Part shown: piece by piece, positions 41,432 to 52,688 of the stretch
How the letters are laid out: each line of letters opens with the position of its first letter
Numbering within the stretch: position 1 is the first letter of the stretch
DNA from: Rhynchopus sp. YZ270_cl-10
Lineage: Eukaryota; Euglenozoa; Diplonemea; Diplonemida; Diplonemidae
Direction: 5' to 3'
DNA length: 64,000 bases
Assembly (NCBI GenBank): GCA_964035575.1
Contig: OZ037854.1
Coordinates: 930,001 to 994,000, forward strand
Translations under genes and position numbers: made by a program
Notes under the pieces: generated by a model
The model's input: the letters and a program-made list of their open reading frames with translations, nothing else
Databases searched by the model: none
What the model was told of the DNA's origin: nothing

Positions 41432-43718
41432 ATGGAGATTGCTGTGCACAGCAGCGATGTGAGCGAGGTGCAGTTTGTCCCCGTCGGGATGGACGACACT
41501 GTGGAGGAGGTCCGCCAGCGTGTTGCGGAGCTGCCGAGCTTCGCAGGGCGGGTGTTCACACTGCATGCTGAGGGGGTGCTGCTGGAGACAGGCCCGTTCA
41601 GTGCGACGGGCATCGAGGATGGGGGTGCAGTGCAGGTGCAGACCGCTCACTTCGACAAGAAGACAACACTGGAGAAGCAGTTTCTGGATGCCCGCAAGGC
41701 GCTTCGCAAAAAGGAGCCAAACACGACTCATGTCGTGCAGCAGTTGTCTCTTCTGGAGCGTCGGTGGGTCGCTTCGAAGCGTACGCAGAACAAGACTAGG
41801 ATGGTGCACTTCATTGCCAAACGGGTTGAATACCTGGACGACTCGGATGACGAGGAGGACGACATCGATCCGTGGAGCTTACGTTGGGCAGATGTTTCTA
41901 AGAAAGACAAGAAGCTTGCGGCAGCCGGCCCTGGTCTTCTGGCCACAGAGGTGGCGTGCGAAACACATCAGATGTGTCCGGTCGTTTCCCATGCTTGAAG
42001 AAGCCCGCAGGGGTGAGTTCGACCCGAAGGACCTGGGGTGTCCCGATTTTGTTACCCTGCAGGAGGTATATGTCGCGTCTGTTGTGAAGTGGACACCCAC
42101 GCTGCGGGCCACAATGCTTGAGTGTGTCAGCCAACCGTCGATGCCTGGGCATGCAGCAACCACGTTTCTGACGGACCACTTCACACTGTCAACAATCTCT
42201 GAAGCAGAAGTGGCCTCCCTCGAGCGTCTCCTGCAACGCGACACCCCAGCCATCAACACCGCATTCCTCAACGTCTTCCAGGTCTACCGTGGTATGGAGA
42301 AGGCAGGCTGTGCGGCTGACGTGCTGCTCCGATTGGCGAAGAAGGGGGTCAACACAGCACTGCTCAAACGCTGTGTGGATGGTGTCGCAACGTCGCGCGC
42401 AGTGAGGGGAAACGGAAGCAAGACACACCCACCGAAGACCAAGCCAGTCACACACTTCACCATTGCAATCCTGCGGCTTCTGTTGCACCTCGACATGAAA
42501 GCGGAGATGGAGAAGGTGGTTGACCAGATTCAAAAGAACAACAAGAAGTATCGCGTTGCACCTGTTGCTGGGGCGGCGTTAGCTTTGATGGACGACGCTG
42601 CGACTGTGGAGGTTTCGGCACGTCTTGTGAAGATTGCGCAGTCACGTCTGCAACGGAAGGACGTGCTGGTAGCTTCAGAGGAGCATATGGATGCGTCCGA
42701 AGTGGCAGTGCTTATGCGGTTTATTGCCTGCTGTGTGGACGCAGAGGAGGGCAAGGCACTGCTGAAGAAGGTGGCACGCTTCACGGATAGCGTGCCTCGT
42801 TGTGCTGCTGTTCTGAAGGGTGCGCTGACGGCACTCAAGGGTGTGCCCGCACTCGGTGTTGCTCCGGTCTGTTTCCCTGCAGGAATGTGTCAGGAATGGG
42901 TGTGGAGCTGCTTGGCAAACGTAATTGGAGATTCCAGCACAACTAAGTGCAACTTTGGCAAGCCGTACTCCGAACCAAGGAACTCTGTCACAATGTTCGT
43001 CACCGCCACCACCCTCCTGCAGCACCTTGGCGGTGGTGCTCCTGCTGTCCAGCAGCTCCTTGACACACCCCTCTACACATCGCTCATGCAGGATCGCCGC
43101 ACTATCATGACGATAGCAGATGCTGTCCACAAAAACGTCAAAGACAGCTCCACCCAGGACTTGGGTGGAGCTGTGCTGGACATGATCTACTCACGTTGCA
43201 TCGACCGTCTTCAGAAGATCTGCCCGGTCCTCCCAAAGAAACCGAAGACTTGGCGTCTTGATGACACACTCAGAGCACCGTGTTGTGACGACTGCCGAAA
43301 GGTCTGTACGTTTTTCGCAGCACACTATGAAAAAGACATAAAAATGCATGTACGCAACGTGACACGTGAAGGGCACGTCTCAAAGCGTGTCCTCGCACTG
43401 CCTGGACAGGGCCGCACCTTTAAGGCTGAGGTGCTTTCCTCCGAGAAGGCGAAATTGAGAGGTGTGCTGCAGATTTGCAAGCTGCAGCGCGGCCAGGCAA
43501 GCATCGAGGAGCTGCGACAGTACGACATTGATTTACAAGAACACAGTTGTGTGCAGAAGCTCATTGAGCAACTCGAAGCACGCAAGAGGGCACTTCCCAA
43601 AGAAGAGACCTCACCCAGCACTGAGCATGACCCTGATGCAGAAGTAGCCGTTCAAGACAGCCCTGGGGAGCCCCCCCTGAAGCGACGCAGGGTGGACACA
43701 CAGGAGACACAACACTAG
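41432..43718 (+). pseudogene. Array copy 4: broken copy lacking the hypervariable centre
   Basis: The Ubl start is intact and the acidic segment (DDSDDEEDDIDPW) is present, but near 41926 the sequence jumps from GCGGCAGCC of the SKKDKKLAAA block straight to GGCCCTGGTCTTCTGG of the ALVFWP block. About 70-110 codons present in the other copies are missing, and the two sides are in different frames (the first frame ends at 41998; the second runs open to 43718). The 3' frame remains fully open for almost 600 codons with Cys cluster (CCDDCRKVC) and PLKRRRVDTQETQH (tail alpha). Either a recent pseudogene or a truncated Ubl protein plus an untranslated body. Confidence 0.75.
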
Positions 43719-43834
43719 GATGCTGCTGTGACGTGAAGAATTATTACAGGAAAAAGAGGACAGTTTTGCGTTCTGAACGTCTTGTGCGGTTGCGATCCCA
43801 TTTTTGGTCGAGCACACGACCTGTATCGATTTAA

Positions 43835-45241
43835 CCCTTTACGGACCACGACCGATTTTTTCGATTTGCTAGGATCTTCTCTCCCGTAGGTAAAATGTGA
43901 TCTGATGCATATTTTTGATCGTACCTGGCCGCAATAGAAAGATTTTGAGCAGATCTTTCAAATGGAGCAGAAATCGAAATAAAATGAGAAAAATGGAAAA
44001 TGGAAAATTGAGGAGAGCTGATATTTTTTTCTGAAAATTTTGAAGAAAAAAATTATTCCGGCTGCGCACCTGTTTTTTCGGTTTTCGAAAATGGCTTTAT
44101 TTGAAAGATCGGTTCAAAATCTTTCAAAAGAAAAAAAAATCGATCAAAAAGTCCTAGTAGATAATGTCTCACTGCATGGAGAGAAGGTACCAACCAACTA
44201 CATATACCGTAATTGTACAGAGGTTGGACAGTACAAAAGTTGGGGCTTTTGGGACTTTTGGCCAACTTGGCATGGTGCTGAACAAAGGTGAACGCCGCAT
44301 CCCACGCACATGTAATCTGTTTTCAGACGCCTGTTTCCCAAGCAAGAAGAAGTTGTCGACCAACACCCTCCTGCCAGTGTCTCTGTACCTTGACCGTGTT
44401 GATATAGATTTTGTACCCCTCCCTGTGGCTTTCCGTACCCTCCCGCCGAAATTTCGAAGGGACCCTCCGAAAAAAATTTTTTTGGTCGCGAAAATCGGTC
44501 CAAAAACGGTCTAGATTGCCCCATGCGTGGCATTCCGGGCAATTTGAGGGCAATTTGGCGTGCAAGAGCCATGTGTGGGGCACCATGTGCCCCCATGCTG
44601 CACCCCTTATACAGGGTTTTTACAGGCAAAAAATGAAAAACGACAGTCGGGCACAAAAAGCCACGGATCGGGGCACAAAGTTACATCCCACCCTCCCTTG
44701 GCCCTCGGGACTCCTTTCGGGAGGTCAGGGCTTCCCTCGGGCCTTCGGCCCTCGGGGAGCCCTGACCTCCCTCAAGGGTCCCTCGGGCTTTGGCGGGAGG
44801 GAGGGAAATAACCATTCTGTACAATGTTCCTCAAAAGACAAAATGCAATAAATACACGGAGAAGAGGCACATCCAGTTCAGGGTCAGGAACTGCAACTAC
44901 GCGTGTTACTTTGCCCAGTCGCGGGTATTTTCCATTATTTTAGTTTCGTTCTGAAGACCGTACAAAATGGTTCCCTGCACACCAAAGTTTGAATCCTCTG
45001 ATGACTCAAGCGCGTCAGAATGGTACATTATTCCCCAAAAATGACCCAAAATACCCTATTATGTGATAATGCCGGGTGTGGATGAGAGGGGATGAGAGCG
45101 TCAAAAAAAATCGAATCTTGCGTCTTTTGAAAGATTTCGCACAAAATCTTCTCATTTAAAAAAAAAATCTTCAAAAAGTCCTAGTGGAAGCCAATTTAGG
45201 TGGTTGCGTGGACATATATGTCCCCTCTGGTCCTTAAAGGG
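43835..45241 (-). mobile_element. piggyBac-like DNA transposon, degenerate, TTAA target
   Basis: 1.4 kb between two TTAA sites (43831-43834 and 45242-45245). The ends read CCCTTTACGGACCA (left) and TGGTCCTTAAAGGG (right, mirrored), the CCCTTT-type ends of piggyBac elements. On the minus strand, 44198-44656 includes KTDYMCVGCGVHLCSAPC (Cys residues at about 44272-44310), matching the C-terminal zinc-binding Cys pattern (CxxCxxxLCxxPC) of piggyBac transposases. The rest of the transposase is not recognisable and the element is too short to be autonomous. It contains a strong GC hairpin at 44719-44771. Confidence 0.75.
44719..44771. repeat. GC-rich 25-bp hairpin inside the piggyBac-like element
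   Basis: GGGAGGTCAGGGCT..GGGCC, loop TTC, GGCCC..AGCCCTGACCTCCC. 25-bp arms with about three mismatches. The flanks repeat CCCTCGGG and CCTTTCGGG motifs, so smaller stems overlap it. Confidence 0.7.
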
Positions 45242-45804
45242 TTAAGATTATGAAAAAGACAGAGTGAAGGTTGGACGCTACGTGTACAGATGATTACACA
45301 TATATCATTACATGGCCTTCACCATAGAGAGGAAGCTTGAAACGTGAAGTGTACCACCCCTCTGTGTTTCTTCCTCCGATGCAGGAGTATTCACGGACGG
45401 AGATAGTGGAGGTGCCGGCTACTGACAGACCACTTCTGTGGTGCATGACCGTTGTCAGAGTTTCAAATCATCAATGCACAGAGCAATGCCCGTATTTCAC
45501 ATTAGATACCAAAAGAACAAAAACAAAGAAGCCCGAACTGATGTCCAAGAATGTTTCTGCACACAAAGCTGTGGTTGCAAACCAGTTGAAGATGAAGGCG
45601 TACTGAAAAGGAGGTAAAGGATCCTCTGCATTCCGTGCATATGGACAAAAGCACTCCTTGGACAACAGTGTTTATTAGAAACCGAAAAAGAAACCCAGAC
45701 CCCCTCCATTCCATTGCTTTCCCTTTGCACCTCGACCCCTCCCTTCACACTTACTCACATATGGCCCACCCAGAATGCACAAAAGCGCATTGTCATAATA
45801 CAAC

Positions 45805-48405
45805 ATGGAGATTGCTGTGCACAGTAGCGATGTGAGCGAGGTGCAGTTTGTCCCCGTCGGGATGGACGACACTGTGGAGGAGGTCCGCCAGCGTGTTGCG
45901 GAGCTGCCGAGCTTCGCAGGGCGGGTGTTCACACTGCATGCTGAGGGGGTGCTGCTGGAGACAGGCCCGTTCAGTGCGACGGGCATCGAGGATGGGGGTG
46001 CAGTGCAGGTGCAGACCACCCACGTCGACGAGGACACAACACTGGAGAAACAGTTTCTGGAGGCCTGCAAGGAGCTTGACAAAGACGAGCCTGACATGAC
46101 TCTTCTCGTGCAGCAGTTGTTTGCTGTGGAGCGTCGGTGGGTTGCTTCGGAACGCACACCTACCAAGATGCTGCACGTCCTGTGCTTCAGCAGTGAGTAC
46201 TTTGAGGAGGATGAAGACGACATACGTTCTAAGAAGGACAAGAAGCTTGGGGTGGCTGATAGCACGGAGGATGGCACAGATGAGAAGGAGGAAAGCACGG
46301 CTGACGACGAGGAGGAGGAGGAGGAAGACATCCGTTGGGAAGATCTTTCTAAGAAGGACAAGAAGCTTGGTGCAGCCTTGCAGGAGGCAGGCTTCGACGT
46401 CTGCTATGTGAATATGTTATACAGTGAAAGTGAAGAGGGACAGAACTTATATTACGGTTGGGGCACAGAGAACACTGGGTTCTATGTAGGACAGCCGTGC
46501 TGTCCTGACGATGCAGGTATCCCTGAGAATGTCAAAACGCTCCTCCTGAACGACGTGACTGTCAGACGACGTGATTTTATAGACCTGGACACTTTCGGCT
46601 GTGAGGACGGCATCATAACCGCCTTCGTCTTCTGGCCACGGAGGTGGCGTGCGAAGTGCATCGGATGCGACGATTCGTTTCCCCTGCTTGAGGAAGCCTG
46701 CAGGGGTGTGTTCGACACGAAGGACCTGGGGTGTACCGACATTGTTGCCCTGCAGGAGGTGTGTGCCGCGTCTGTTGTGAAGTGGACACCCACACTGCGG
46801 GCCACAATGCTTGAGTGTGTCAGCCAACCGTCGATGCCTGGGACTGCAGCAGCCACGTTTCTGACGGACCACTTCACACTGTCAACAATCTGTGAGCCAG
46901 CAGTCACACCCTTCCTCGAGCGTCTCCTGCAACGCGACACCCCAGCCATCAACACCGCATTCCTCAAACTTGTCGAGGTCCACAGTGATATGGAGAAGGC
47001 AGGCTGTGCGGCTGACATGCTGCTCCGATTGGCGAAGAAGGGGGTCAACACAGCACTGCTCAAACGCTGTGTGGATTGTGTCGCAACATCGCGTGCAGTG
47101 TGCAGCAACGGAAGCAAGACACGCCCACCGAAGACCCAGATCATCACACACTTCACCATTGCAATCCTGCGTCTTCTGTTGCACCTCGACATGAAGGCGG
47201 AGATGGAGAAGGTGGTTGACCAGATTCAAAAGAACAGCAAGAAGTATCGCGTTGTACCTGTTGCTGGGGCGGCGTTAGCTTTGATGGACGACGCTGCGAC
47301 TGTGGAAGCTTCGGCGAGTCTTGTGAAGATTGTGCTGTCACTTCTGCAACAGAAGGACGTGCTGATAACGTCACTAAGGCGGGATGTTGATTCCGAAGGG
47401 GTGGTGCTTATGCGGTTTATTGCCTGCTGTGTGGACGCAGAGGAGGGCAAGGCACTGCTGAAGAAGGTGGCAAGCTGCACGGATAGCATCTCCCATTGTG
47501 CTGCTGTTCTGAACGGTGCGCTGACGGCACTCAAGGGTGTGCCCGCACTCGGTGTTGCTCCGGTCTGTTTCCCTGCAGGAATGTGTCAGGAATGGGTGTG
47601 GAGCTGCTTGGCAAACGTAATTGATGATGCCAACAAATGCGAAGAAGCCTTTGATACGTACTCCGAACAAAGGACCTCTGCCGTAGTGTTCGTCACCGCC
47701 ACCACCCTCCTGCAGCACCTTGGCGGTGGTGCTCCTGCTGTCCAGCAGCTCCTTGACACACCCCTCTTCACATCACTCATACGGAACCGCTACGCTATCG
47801 AGGTTCTGAGAGACGCCTTCCCCAAGACCTGGGATACAGCTGTGCTTGACGTGATCTACTCACGTTGCATCGACCGTCTTCACAAGACCTGCCCGGTCCT
47901 CCCAAAGAACGTGAAGACTTGGCATCTTGATGACACACTCAGCGCACCCTGTTGTGACGACTGCCGAAAAGTCTGCAAGTTCTTCGTATCGGACTTTGAC
48001 AAGGACATCATACTGCGTGGACGCAACGTGACACGTGAAGGGCACGTCTCACAGCGTGTCCTCGCACTGCCTGGACAGGGCCGCACCTTTAAGGCTGAGG
48101 TGCTTTCCTCCGAGAATGCGAAGGTGAGAGGTGTGCTGCAGATTTGCAAGGTGCGGCGTGGACAGGCTGCCCCCGACAAGCTGCAACAGTACCAAAGGGA
48201 TGAAGAAGACCGCCATCATGTGCAGACGCTCATTGAGCAACTCGAAGCACGCAAGAGTGCACTTCCCAAGGAAGAGACACCACCCAGCACTGAGCATGAC
48301 CCTGATGCAGAAGAAGCCGTTCAAGACAGCCCTGGGGAGCCCCCCCTGAAGCGACGCAGGGTGGACACAGCGATATCAGTGCTTACTTCAAATGAAGCCA
48401 TTTAG
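45805..48405 (+). CDS. Array copy 5: Ubl-helical nuclear protein, shortened tail beta
   Basis: 866 residues. Ubl 1-71. The hypervariable part carries two related SKKDKKLG segments (about 150 and about 185) on either side of an acidic run (DGTDEKEESTADDEEEEEED), showing local duplication. Mid cassette ICEPAVTPFLERLLQ, shared with copy 7, replaces ISEAEVASLERLLQ of the others. NVIDDANKC and TPLFTSLIRNRYAIEV cassettes are also shared with copy 7. The Cys cluster is CCDDCRKVC. After PLKRRRVDTA the frame ends early (AISVLTSNEAI stop); the next 160 bp still resemble the tail-beta coding sequence of copies 6 and 7. Confidence 0.75.
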   Translation: MEIAVHSSDVSEVQFVPVGMDDTVEEVRQRVAELPSFAGRVFTLHAEGVLLETGPFSATGIEDGGAVQVQTTHVDEDTTLEKQFLEACKELDKDEPDMTLLVQQLFAVERRWVASERTPTKMLHVLCFSSEYFEEDEDDIRSKKDKKLGVADSTEDGTDEKEESTADDEEEEEEDIRWEDLSKKDKKLGAALQEAGFDVCYVNMLYSESEEGQNLYYGWGTENTGFYVGQPCCPDDAGIPENVKTLLLNDVTVRRRDFIDLDTFGCEDGIITAFVFWPRRWRAKCIGCDDSFPLLEEACRGVFDTKDLGCTDIVALQEVCAASVVKWTPTLRATMLECVSQPSMPGTAAATFLTDHFTLSTICEPAVTPFLERLLQRDTPAINTAFLKLVEVHSDMEKAGCAADMLLRLAKKGVNTALLKRCVDCVATSRAVCSNGSKTRPPKTQIITHFTIAILRLLLHLDMKAEMEKVVDQIQKNSKKYRVVPVAGAALALMDDAATVEASASLVKIVLSLLQQKDVLITSLRRDVDSEGVVLMRFIACCVDAEEGKALLKKVASCTDSISHCAAVLNGALTALKGVPALGVAPVCFPAGMCQEWVWSCLANVIDDANKCEEAFDTYSEQRTSAVVFVTATTLLQHLGGGAPAVQQLLDTPLFTSLIRNRYAIEVLRDAFPKTWDTAVLDVIYSRCIDRLHKTCPVLPKNVKTWHLDDTLSAPCCDDCRKVCKFFVSDFDKDIILRGRNVTREGHVSQRVLALPGQGRTFKAEVLSSENAKVRGVLQICKVRRGQAAPDKLQQYQRDEEDRHHVQTLIEQLEARKSALPKEETPPSTEHDPDAEEAVQDSPGEPPLKRRRVDTAISVLTSNEAI

Positions 48406-49127
48406 ACCCTAAGATCGCTTCCAGCGTTGTGGCCAACGAAGAGGACACAGTGTCAATGACATCTGACAGCTCTTGCTGGAGTACATGCAACGAAAGCAGT
48501 GACCACTCAACTTCTTCGAGCACCTCAGATTACTGTACTACGTCCCTCTGTAGAGGAGAGCAGTGACGACTGTTCATCGTGATGAGCCTACTCCTCACTC
48601 ACCTGTTACAGAGCATTGAAAAGGAGAGACAAATATAGTATGCGAACTGTCGAGATTATGGAAAAGAAGATATCTGGACAATGTCCCAACTTAAGTACGC
48701 ACTTAACCTATTTTATCGTGCGGTGTTTCGCAAGCATTCACGGATGGTGCTAGACACTAGACACTCCATACTGTTGATTCTGCTCTGTTCTGACACAGGA
48801 AGAAAGCTTGCAATGCGAAGGGTCACAACAGCGAAACCCGTCTCAAGTGGGGTGATGACCCTATAGGGTTCCATTTCTCCCGTTTGTTACCTGAAGAGGG
48901 GATGCGGGACGTCAGGGAAATAAGGACGGTACAGGCTTCATGCTGACCACTTGTGTAGTAGATGACCGTTGACAGTGTCTTAAAGTTCGAATGCACAGAA
49001 TAAGTACTTCCTATTGAAACGAAACCCCCTCCATCATTGCTTCCCCTTTGCACCTCGACCCCTCCCTTCACACTTACTCACATATGGCCCACCCAGAATA
49101 CACAAAAGCGCATTGTCATAATACAAC
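48406..49127. other. Spacer between array copies 5 and 6
   Basis: 0.7 kb. The first 160 bp are a remnant of tail-beta coding sequence (SSVVANEEDTVSMTSDSSCW-like) out of use behind the stop of copy 5. The spacer block with GAGATTATGGAAAAGAAGAT and ACACTCCATACTGTTGATTC follows, as after copy 7 and in part after copy 2. The proximal upstream module ends it. Confidence 0.6.
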
Positions 49128-51941
49128 ATGGAGATTGCTGTGCACAGCAGCGATGTGAGCGAGGTGCAGTTTGTCCCCGTCGGGATGGACGACACTGTGG
49201 AGGAGGTCCGCCAGCGTGTTGCGGAGCTGCCGAGCTTCGCAGGGCGGGTGGTTACACTGCATGCTGAGGGGGTGCTGCTGGAGACAGGCCCGTTCAGTGC
49301 GACGGGCATCGAGGATGGGGGTGCAGTGCAGGTGCAGACCACCCACGTTGACGAGGACACAACACTGGAGGAGCAGTTTCTGGAGGCCTGCAAGGAGCTT
49401 GACAAAGATGAGCCTGACATGACTCTTCTCGTTCAGCAGTTCTCTGCTCTGGAGCGTCGGTGGGTTTCTTCGAAGCGTGCACAGACCGAGACTAAGATGG
49501 TGCACTTCTGGTGCTTCACGGGTGAGGACGAGGAGTGCGATGAGGAGGAGGAGGAGGAGGAAGACCTACCTTGGGAACCTCCGTTTGGGCCAGCCTTGCA
49601 GGAGGCAGGCTTGGACGTCTGCTATGTGGATGTTAAGTACGAAGCAAGTGAAGAGAACCACCTCTATTACTACTATCGCTGCAAACCTCAGGACCAGGAC
49701 TCTGACGCCTCCGAAGATGTTCCACCCACGGGGTTCGATGTGCAAAAGTGCTGCTGGCCCGAAAAGGCAGGTCTCTCTGAGAAACTCAAAACGCTCCTCC
49801 TGAACAACATGACTCTCAGTCGAGGTGATTTCAAGGGTCTGAACACTTCCAACAATGAGTGCGGTAGCATAACCGCCTTCGTCTTCTGGCCACGGAGGTG
49901 GCGTGCGAAGCACATCAGATGTGACGATTCGTTTCCACTTCTTGAAGAAGCCTGCAAGGGTGTGTTCGACCCGAAGGACCTGGGGTGTCCCGACATTGTT
50001 GCCCTGCAGGAGGTATGTGCCGCGTCTGTTGTGGCGTGGACACCCTCGCTGCGGGCCACAATGCTTGAGTGTGTCAGCCAACCGTCGATGCCTGGACCTG
50101 TAGCAGCCGCGTTTCTGACGGACCACTTCACACTGTCAACAATCTCTGAAGCAGAAGTGGCCTCCCTCGAGCGTCTCCTGCAACGCGACACCCCAGCCAT
50201 CAACACCGCATTCCTCAAACTTGTCGAGTTCTCTAGTGGCATGGAGAAGGCAGGCTGTGCGGCTGACGTGTTGCTCCGATGGGCGAAGAAGGGGGTCAAC
50301 ACAGCACTGCTCAAACGGTGTGTGGATGGTGTCGCAACATCACGTGCAGTGTGCAGCAGAGGAAGCAAGACACACCCACCGAAGAACAAACTAGTCACGC
50401 CCTTCATCATCACAATCCTGCGGCTTCTGTTGCACCTCGACATGAAGGCGGAGATGGAGAAGGTGGTTGACCAGATTCAAAAGAACAGCAAGAAGTACCG
50501 CGTTGTACCTGTTGCTGAGGCGGCGTTAGCTTTGATGGACGACGCTGCGACTGTGGAAGTTTCGGCACGTCTTGTGAAGATTGCGCAGTCACGTCTAAAA
50601 CGGAAGGACGTTCTGAAGACTGTACTAAAGGAGCATCTTGCGCTTGAAGGGGTAGTGCTTATGCGGTTTATTGCCTGCTGTGTGGACGCAGAGGAGGGCA
50701 AGGCACTGCTGAAGAAGGTGGCAAGCTGCACGGATAGCGTGCCTCGTTGTGCTGCTGTTCTGAACGGTGCGCTGACGGCACTCAAGGGTGTGCCCGCACT
50801 CGGTGTTGCTCCGGTCTGTTTCCTTGCAGGAATGTGTCAGGAATGGGTGTGGAGCTGCTTGGCAAATGTAATTGATGATGCCAGCAAATGCGACGAAGCT
50901 TTGAATCATCATTCGTACTCCGAAAAGAAGTCCTCTGCCGTTGTGTTCGTCACCGCCACCACCCTCCTGCAGCACCTTGGCGGTGGTGCTCCTGCTGTCC
51001 AGCAGCTCCTTGACACACCCCTCTTCACCTCACTCACGCAGGAAAGAGATGAAGACGGGCAGGATTGGGACGCTATCCAGGATCTGACCGACGCCTTCCC
51101 CAAGACCTGGGATACAGCTGTTCTTGACGTGATCTACTCACGTTGCATCGACCGCCTTCACAAGACCTGCCCGGTACTCAAGAACGTGAAGACTTGGCGT
51201 CTTGATGACACACTCAGCGCACCCTGTTGTTACAACTGCCGAGAAGTCTGCAGGTTCTTCGCATCGGACTATGCCAAAGACAAAACGATGGAAGGATGCG
51301 ATGTATTACATGAAGGGCACGTCTCAAAGAGTGTCCTCGCACTGCCTGGACAGGGCCACACCTTTAAGGCTGAGGTGCTTTCCTCCCCGAGCGAGAAATA
51401 TAGAGGTATGCTGCAGATTTGCAAGGTGCCGTGTGGACAGGCGACCGACCAGGAACTGCAACAGTACCAAGAGGATGAAGAAAATTATGTTCATATGCAG
51501 AAGCTCATTGAGCAACTGGAAGCACGAAAGAGGGCACTTCCCAAAGAAGAGACCCCAATCGGCACTGAGCATGACCCTGATGCAGAAGTAGCCGTTCAAG
51601 ACAGCCCTGGGGAGCCCCCCCTGAAGCGACGCAGGGTGGACACAGCGATGTCAACGATTACTCCAGGAAACGAAGTTTCGTCAAATTGCCATTTAAACCC
51701 TAAGATCGCTTCCAACGTTGTGCCCAACGAAGAGGACACAGTGTCAATAACATCTGAAAGCTCTTGCTGGAGTACATCCAACGAAAGCAGTGACCACTCC
51801 ACTTATTCGGGCACATCCGAATCCTATACGTGGGCTATCCTTGATCCTTCTGGAGACGGACGGCCTGTTAAAAAATGGGCACATCGGGTACGACGTAAAG
51901 TGGACGTGAGCGTCGACGACTGCTCATCTAACACGTCGTAG
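49128..51941 (+). CDS. Array copy 6: Ubl-helical nuclear protein, tail beta
   Basis: 937 residues. Ubl 1-71. The acidic run (EDEECDEEEEEEEDLPWEPP) leads directly to PALQEAGLDV, so the SKKxKKL part is lost here. A KYEASEENHLYYYYRC segment with a Gln/Asp-rich stretch makes the most distinct variable part of the array. The mid region uses LKLVEFSSGMEKAGC and NVIDDASKC; after FTSL there is an extra loop (TQERDEDGQDWDAIQD). The Cys cluster is CCYNCREVC. PLKRRRV is followed by full-length tail beta (SSNCHLNPKIASNVV, SITSESSCWSTSNESSDHST) ending DVSVDDCSSNTS. Confidence 0.75.
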   Translation: MEIAVHSSDVSEVQFVPVGMDDTVEEVRQRVAELPSFAGRVVTLHAEGVLLETGPFSATGIEDGGAVQVQTTHVDEDTTLEEQFLEACKELDKDEPDMTLLVQQFSALERRWVSSKRAQTETKMVHFWCFTGEDEECDEEEEEEEDLPWEPPFGPALQEAGLDVCYVDVKYEASEENHLYYYYRCKPQDQDSDASEDVPPTGFDVQKCCWPEKAGLSEKLKTLLLNNMTLSRGDFKGLNTSNNECGSITAFVFWPRRWRAKHIRCDDSFPLLEEACKGVFDPKDLGCPDIVALQEVCAASVVAWTPSLRATMLECVSQPSMPGPVAAAFLTDHFTLSTISEAEVASLERLLQRDTPAINTAFLKLVEFSSGMEKAGCAADVLLRWAKKGVNTALLKRCVDGVATSRAVCSRGSKTHPPKNKLVTPFIITILRLLLHLDMKAEMEKVVDQIQKNSKKYRVVPVAEAALALMDDAATVEVSARLVKIAQSRLKRKDVLKTVLKEHLALEGVVLMRFIACCVDAEEGKALLKKVASCTDSVPRCAAVLNGALTALKGVPALGVAPVCFLAGMCQEWVWSCLANVIDDASKCDEALNHHSYSEKKSSAVVFVTATTLLQHLGGGAPAVQQLLDTPLFTSLTQERDEDGQDWDAIQDLTDAFPKTWDTAVLDVIYSRCIDRLHKTCPVLKNVKTWRLDDTLSAPCCYNCREVCRFFASDYAKDKTMEGCDVLHEGHVSKSVLALPGQGHTFKAEVLSSPSEKYRGMLQICKVPCGQATDQELQQYQEDEENYVHMQKLIEQLEARKRALPKEETPIGTEHDPDAEVAVQDSPGEPPLKRRRVDTAMSTITPGNEVSSNCHLNPKIASNVVPNEEDTVSITSESSCWSTSNESSDHSTYSGTSESYTWAILDPSGDGRPVKKWAHRVRRKVDVSVDDCSSNTS

Positions 51942-52209
51942 TTTGTGAATCACCCACACCGGGGTCATGGTGTTCGCTTGAGTTTGGAGTACATAATGTT
52001 ATCTTAACGGGTCATAATGTTGTGCTGCGTTTGCGAAATTCCTACAGTTTTTTTGACAAATGATGAATGACACCCTGTGTGGTAGGTGGGTAGGCTGGGT
52101 TGGGCTGGAGACTGAACATACCATAAAACAAAATGGGGCATGAGCGGTTGTGTACCTCCCTCGTTCTCTTACGGTACGGGAAAGTCATTAGGTTTCTTTT
52201 TTGCATCTA

Positions 52210-52287
52210 CTGTTGCAGGCCGCGGGGTACTTTGTGCTTTCATCCGGCATCGTACGTGGGTCAGTCGGAGGTGCCTGCATCAACAAC
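52210..52287. repeat. GTTGTTG...CAACAAC hairpin repeat, copy 2
   Basis: CTGTTGCAGG..., TACTTTGTGCTTTCATCC, GGCATCGTACGTGGGTCAGT, then GGTGCCTGCATCAACAAC. Same layout as 17713, slightly truncated at the left. Confidence 0.6.
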
Positions 52288-52688
52288 CACAGTTTTTTTT
52301 TTCTTGCTATTATACCATCTATTCAGTAGAATAGTTAGTATATGAAACAATTTTCTTGCGTGCGTGTGTACATATTTTTTTTTTTGGAGGCTGGGACCCA
52401 GAACAAGAAAAATACTTGTCCTTCCCCAAGTTGAATACAAGACCCGCTGTCTTGTATTCTAAAATATATTTTTTGAAAATGGTCAAAATACAAGGGGGCC
52501 TTGTATTCAGCAGGGGTCTTCTATTCGGCCCCCCGCCAGTAAGGAATATCTTGACCGCCTCTACTGCAATAAAGTAAAGTAAAACCCCTCGGTTAATCTA
52601 AACGGGGGACCTCAACCATCACCACTGTATATGCTACATGCAGTGATAAAAAACAAACAAGAATAAAACAAAAAGGAAAGTACAGATT

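Larger units (their letters stand above)
43719..45804. other. Spacer between array copies 4 and 5
   Basis: 2.1 kb, mostly the piggyBac-like element 43835-45241. To its left is the CGAGCACACGACCTGTATCG stretch and to its right GATTATGAAAAAGACAGAGT, which are adjacent in the uninserted homologue at 60033-60085. The upstream module starts near 45640. Confidence 0.65.

Noticed and set aside
44411-44851. 146-codon plus-strand frame in the piggyBac-like element
   Set aside because: It runs antisense to the transposase relic and across the GC hairpin; no recognisable family.
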